DNA from: Pseudomonadales bacterium
Lineage (GTDB): Bacteria > Pseudomonadota > Gammaproteobacteria > Pseudomonadales > Litorivicinaceae
NCBI GenBank assembly: GCA_012269655.1
Contig: JAAXJV010000204.1
Location: 1 to 8,437 of the forward strand
Reading direction: 5' to 3'
Length of the DNA stretch: 8,437 nucleotides
Shown in pieces: positions 6,727-8,437 of the stretch. The position numbers and the translations under genes were made by a program. The notes beneath the pieces were generated by a model. It was not told the origin of the DNA. It searched no databases and saw nothing but the letters and a program-made list of their open reading frames with translations. Position 1 is the stretch's first letter. Every line of letters begins with the position of its first letter.

Positions 6727-6817
6727 TAGAACATTGTTTCCTCTTAGGATGTTCCAGGCCTCAAGCCCAACCCCGGCTTGACGCCCTTAACCCCAGATTA
6801 GGCCTCTGGGGTTTTTT
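6727..6817 (+). ncRNA. ErsA/Spot 42-locus small regulatory RNA candidate
   Basis: This stretch between polA and engB has no credible ORF but holds a promoter, three consecutive hairpins and a terminator. Hairpin 1 is GAACAT (6729-6734)/ATGTTC (6749-6754), with a 14-base loop containing TTTCCTCTT, a pyrimidine run complementary to Shine-Dalgarno sequences. Hairpin 2 is TCAAGCC (6761-6767)/GGCTTGA (6775-6781) with a C-rich loop, CAACCCC. Hairpin 3 is the terminator. The expected length is about 90 nt, compared with 109 for E. coli Spot 42 (spf), which lies between polA and yihA/engB, and somewhat more for Pseudomonas ErsA at the same site. An Hfq-dependent trans-acting regulator of envelope-stress or carbon-related mRNAs is inferred. 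Orthology to ErsA rather than Spot 42 is suggested by the AlgU-like promoter. The transcription start is predicted, not measured. Confidence 0.7.
6789..6817 (+). terminator. Intrinsic terminator of the small RNA (and of polA read-through)
   Basis: AACCCCAGA (6789-6797) pairs with TCTGGGGTT (6805-6813) around loop TTAGGCC, followed by six T residues (6812-6817, the first two also in the extended stem). The core is a perfect 7-bp GC-rich stem. It overlaps the last codons and the stop of engB on the other strand. On the minus strand the hairpin is followed by TTAAGG, so it would be weak there. Confidence 0.9.
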
Positions 6818-7412
6818 CTGGCTCTAGCATCCATAATGCGAGTTGGTGTTCCAACTCGCTGATGCCATCCCGCTTCAACGAACTAAACAATTGAGCGCTG
6901 CAGCCCTCGGGCAAAGCTTTTTGCGTTTTCATCAAAGCCTGTTTTTGTTGATTGCGCGATAGCTTGTCCGCTTTGGTGAGTACCGCATGCGCAGGGACTC
7001 CGCGGGATACCGCCCAGTTGATCATTTGCTGGTCCAGCTCGCCAAAGGGGCGGCGCACATCCATCATCACCACCAAACCCTTCAATGCCTGGCGTGTTTC
7101 CAAAAAAGCCTGAATGTTTTTACCCCAGTCGGCGCGCATGGCTCCGGGTACCTTGGCAAAGCCATAACCGGGTAAATCTACCAATTTGAGCTGTGGGTCC
7201 TGCAATGCAAAAAAGTTAATCATTTGCGTTCGCCCAGGTGTTTTTGACACTCGCGCCAGTGCTTTTTGATTGGTGATGGTATTTAAGCAACTGGACTTTC
7301 CGGCATTCGAGCGTCCGGCAAAGGCGACCTCGAACCCTTCATCGGGCGGAAAGTTGTGAGGTGCGGTGGCACTGATTTGGTACTTGGCCGTACGCAATAA
7401 GTTGAATTCCAT
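6798..7412 (-). CDS. engB: Ribosome biogenesis GTP-binding protein EngB (YihA/YsxC)
   Basis: This cytoplasmic TrmE-Era-type GTPase is needed for late large-subunit ribosome assembly and is usually essential. All G motifs are present in the 204-residue product: G1 GRSNAGKS (33-40), the G2 threonine in TPGRTQ (Thr62), G3 DLPG (79-82), G4 TKAD (146-149) and a G5-like SSLK (177-180). The signature LVDLPGYGFAKVP is characteristic of EngB. Length is normal for the family. It faces polA across the small RNA, whose terminator overlaps its 3' end, and diverges from the cytochrome c4 gene across 81 bp. The ATG at 7412 gives the usual N-terminus, with strand LLRTAKYQIS before the G domain; its ribosome site is weak. 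Confidence 0.96.
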   Translation of the reverse strand: MEFNLLRTAKYQISATAPHNFPPDEGFEVAFAGRSNAGKSSCLNTITNQKALARVSKTPGRTQMINFFALQDPQLKLVDLPGYGFAKVPGAMRADWGKNIQAFLETRQALKGLVVMMDVRRPFGELDQQMINWAVSRGVPAHAVLTKADKLSRNQQKQALMKTQKALPEGCSAQLFSSLKRDGISELEHQLALWMLEPEKTPEA

Positions 7413-7446
7413 GCAGGAAACATTCCGTGTGTGGGTGTTTAGGGTC

Positions 7447-7452
7447 TATAAT
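7447..7452 (+). promoter_or_regulatory. Consensus -10 box for the cytochrome c4 gene
   Basis: TATAAT is a perfect sigma-70 -10, with the start expected near 7459 and a leader of about 35 bases before the ATG at 7494. The -35 is poor: TTCCGT at 7423-7428, with 18-base spacing, agrees at two positions only, so an activator may help. The overlapping ATAATA reads TATTAT on the minus strand and could be the engB -10. Confidence 0.55.
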
Positions 7453-7493
7453 ACGGCAAATTTTTTCGACTGACCTTTTTAACGGACTGAAAA

Positions 7494-8108
7494 ATGAAGC
7501 AAGTGTTGACCCTATTGGCCGCCGGCCTAGTTTCTATTACGGCCTTTGCAGCCGAAGTTCCTGAGCTACCCGCCGCAGGCGATGCCGAGGCTGGTAAGGC
7601 GTTGAGTGCGACCTGTGCTGGCTGTCACGGTGCGGACGGTAACAGTCCTACCGGCGCGTGGCCCAAACTAGCAGGTCAGCATGCCAGCTACACCGAAGCG
7701 CAGCTAAAGGCATTCAAAAGCCAGGAGCGCAATAACGCTTTGATGTACGGTTTTGCTGCTGCGTTGAGTGAACAGCAAATGCGTGACTTGGCGGCTTATT
7801 TTGAAACCCAAGCCATTGCACCCGGTGCTGCGGATCCGGCATTGGTTGAAGCCGGTGAAGCCATTTATAAGTATGGTTTGGCCGATCGCGGTGTTGCAGC
7901 CTGTGCAGCCTGTCACGGTCCTGAAGGCAAGGGCGTGGCGAGTGCTGCCTTCCCAAGTTTGGCGGGGCAGTGGGCCGAGTACACCGAAATCCAGCTACAA
8001 ACCTATCGCGATGGCAGCCGAGTTCATCCTATGATGAATGGCGTCGCGCTCAATATGCGTGATCAGGACATCAAGGCCGTTGCCAGCTACATCCAGGGAC
8101 TTCGTTAA
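7494..8108 (+). CDS. cc4: Diheme cytochrome c4
   Basis: This periplasmic electron carrier passes electrons from the bc1 complex or other donors to terminal oxidases. The 204-residue precursor has a Sec signal peptide (MKQVLTLLAAGLVSITAFA, cleavage likely after residue 19) and two homologous cytochrome c domains. Heme-binding CXXCH motifs are CAGCH (41-45) and CAACH (137-141), each followed by a PKLAGQ or PSLAGQ segment. The candidate axial methionines are Met84 (NALMYG) and Met180/181 (HPMMNG). Size and the internal duplication fit cytochrome c4. It sits between engB and dsbA as in Pseudomonas, and ends at a strong terminator, so it is probably monocistronic. It is a plausible electron donor for the oxidase whose heme genes open the window, though that link is inferred. 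Confidence 0.93.
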   Translation: MKQVLTLLAAGLVSITAFAAEVPELPAAGDAEAGKALSATCAGCHGADGNSPTGAWPKLAGQHASYTEAQLKAFKSQERNNALMYGFAAALSEQQMRDLAAYFETQAIAPGAADPALVEAGEAIYKYGLADRGVAACAACHGPEGKGVASAAFPSLAGQWAEYTEIQLQTYRDGSRVHPMMNGVALNMRDQDIKAVASYIQGLR

Positions 8109-8139
8109 GAAGCGTTGCAATTAATGAACGCACCCTCAG

Positions 8140-8167
8140 AAAAGGCGGTCTAACGATCGCCTTTTTT
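8140..8167 (+). terminator. Intrinsic terminator after cytochrome c4
   Basis: AAAGGCGGTC (8141-8150), loop TAAC, GATCGCCTTT (8155-8164) forms a 10-bp stem with a single G-U pair, followed by a T-run to 8167. It lies about 30 bases after the cc4 stop and separates it from the dsbA-like gene, which therefore probably has its own promoter in the short stretch before 8199, although I see no convincing one. Confidence 0.92.
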
Positions 8168-8187
8168 GTATCTAACACATAAGAATT

Positions 8188-8192
8188 AGGAG
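8188..8192 (+). promoter_or_regulatory. Strong Shine-Dalgarno for the dsbA-like gene
   Basis: AGGAG lies six bases before the ATG at 8199. It is the best ribosome site in the window and supports 8199 as the original start, even though the frame is interrupted 26 codons later. Confidence 0.75.
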
Positions 8193-8198
8193 ACATCC

Positions 8199-8437
8199 AT
8201 GAAATGGTTTTTGGCGGCCTTGACCGCATTGAGTATCAGCTGGGTTCAGGCGGCCGATTTTAAAGCCGGCCAGCATTAATTCGAGTTGGATTATCCCGTG
8301 CGCACCAACGACCCGAACAAGGTCGAGGTGGTTGAGTTGTTTTGGTATGGCTGTCCGCATTGCTTTCGCGTCGAGCCCAGTGTGAATGCCTGGAAACAAA
8401 GCATTGCAGATGACGTTGATTTTCAGCAGATTCCTGC
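8199..8437 (+). pseudogene. dsbA: dsbA-like thiol:disulfide interchange protein, in-frame nonsense codon, 3'-partial
   Basis: The frame from the ATG at 8199 reads a signal peptide (MKWFLAALTALSISWVQA, cleavage near residues 18-19), then ADFKAGQH, then TAA at 8277-8279. The same frame stays open to the window edge: FELDYPVRT, VEVVELFWYGCPHCFRVEP and onward to residue 79. This is the N-terminal half of the thioredoxin fold of DsbA, the periplasmic dithiol oxidase, with the CPHC active site intact. Homologues as I recall them have Tyr at the stop position (GQHYFEL-like), so one base change from TAT or TAC explains it. The strong ribosome site, the clean frame after the stop and synteny beside cc4 point to a recent mutation or a sequencing error, not old decay. 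Three possible readings are a pseudogene, an error, or (unlikely) read-through. Confidence 0.8.

Noticed and set aside
6725..6730. TATAGA as a sigma-70 -10 for the small RNA
   Set aside because: The partner -35 (TTCGAA at 6702) is poor, and the resulting start would cut into hairpin 1. The GAACTA-N16-TCACA promoter gives a start just before that hairpin.
8277..8279. TAA read as a sense codon (recoding) in the dsbA-like gene
   Set aside because: Four other genes in the window end normally with TAA, and TGA and TAG are also used as stops. No recoding element is seen, and TAA is not a known selenocysteine or pyrrolysine codon.

Overview
The window looks like the chromosome of a gammaproteobacterium, probably a marine one of the Pseudomonadales/Oceanospirillales type. 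This rests on two syntenic blocks I recall from Pseudomonas: SURF1-neighbour gene / COX15 / cyoE / SCO, and thrB / polA / sRNA / engB / cytochrome c4 / dsbA. Base composition is even, all three stop codons are used normally, and I see no insertion sequence, phage gene, tRNA, rRNA or CRISPR array. Almost every base is coding. No gene-free stretch exceeds about 125 bases.

Positions 1-2979 (+ strand) hold the end of a cytochrome c oxidase assembly operon: a partial SCO/thioredoxin-like membrane-associated gene, ctaA (heme A synthase), cyoE/ctaB (heme O synthase) and a short SCO-like gene. The genes are 3 bp apart or overlap by ATGA, so translation is probably coupled. CyoE farnesylates protoheme to heme O and CtaA oxidises it to heme A for an aa3-type oxidase. 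Both SCO-like proteins lack the normal copper-binding residues.

Positions 2985-3926 (- strand) encode a ThrB-type homoserine kinase that converges on the operon and diverges from polA. polA (3985-6675) encodes a complete DNA polymerase I with intact 5'-nuclease, 3'-5' exonuclease and polymerase motifs.

The polA-engB gap carries what I consider the most interesting element: a small RNA of about 90 nt at the spf/ErsA locus. It has a sigma-E/AlgU-like promoter (GAACTA-N16-TCACA), three predicted hairpins, a pyrimidine-rich anti-Shine-Dalgarno-like loop and a strong terminator that runs into the 3' end of engB on the opposite strand.

engB (6798-7412, -) is an essential ribosome-assembly GTPase. 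It diverges from a diheme cytochrome c4 gene (7494-8108, +), which ends at a clear terminator. The window closes with the start of a dsbA-like gene at 8199. Its reading frame has an in-frame TAA just after the signal peptide, ahead of an intact CPHC active-site region, so it is either a broken gene or a sequence error.
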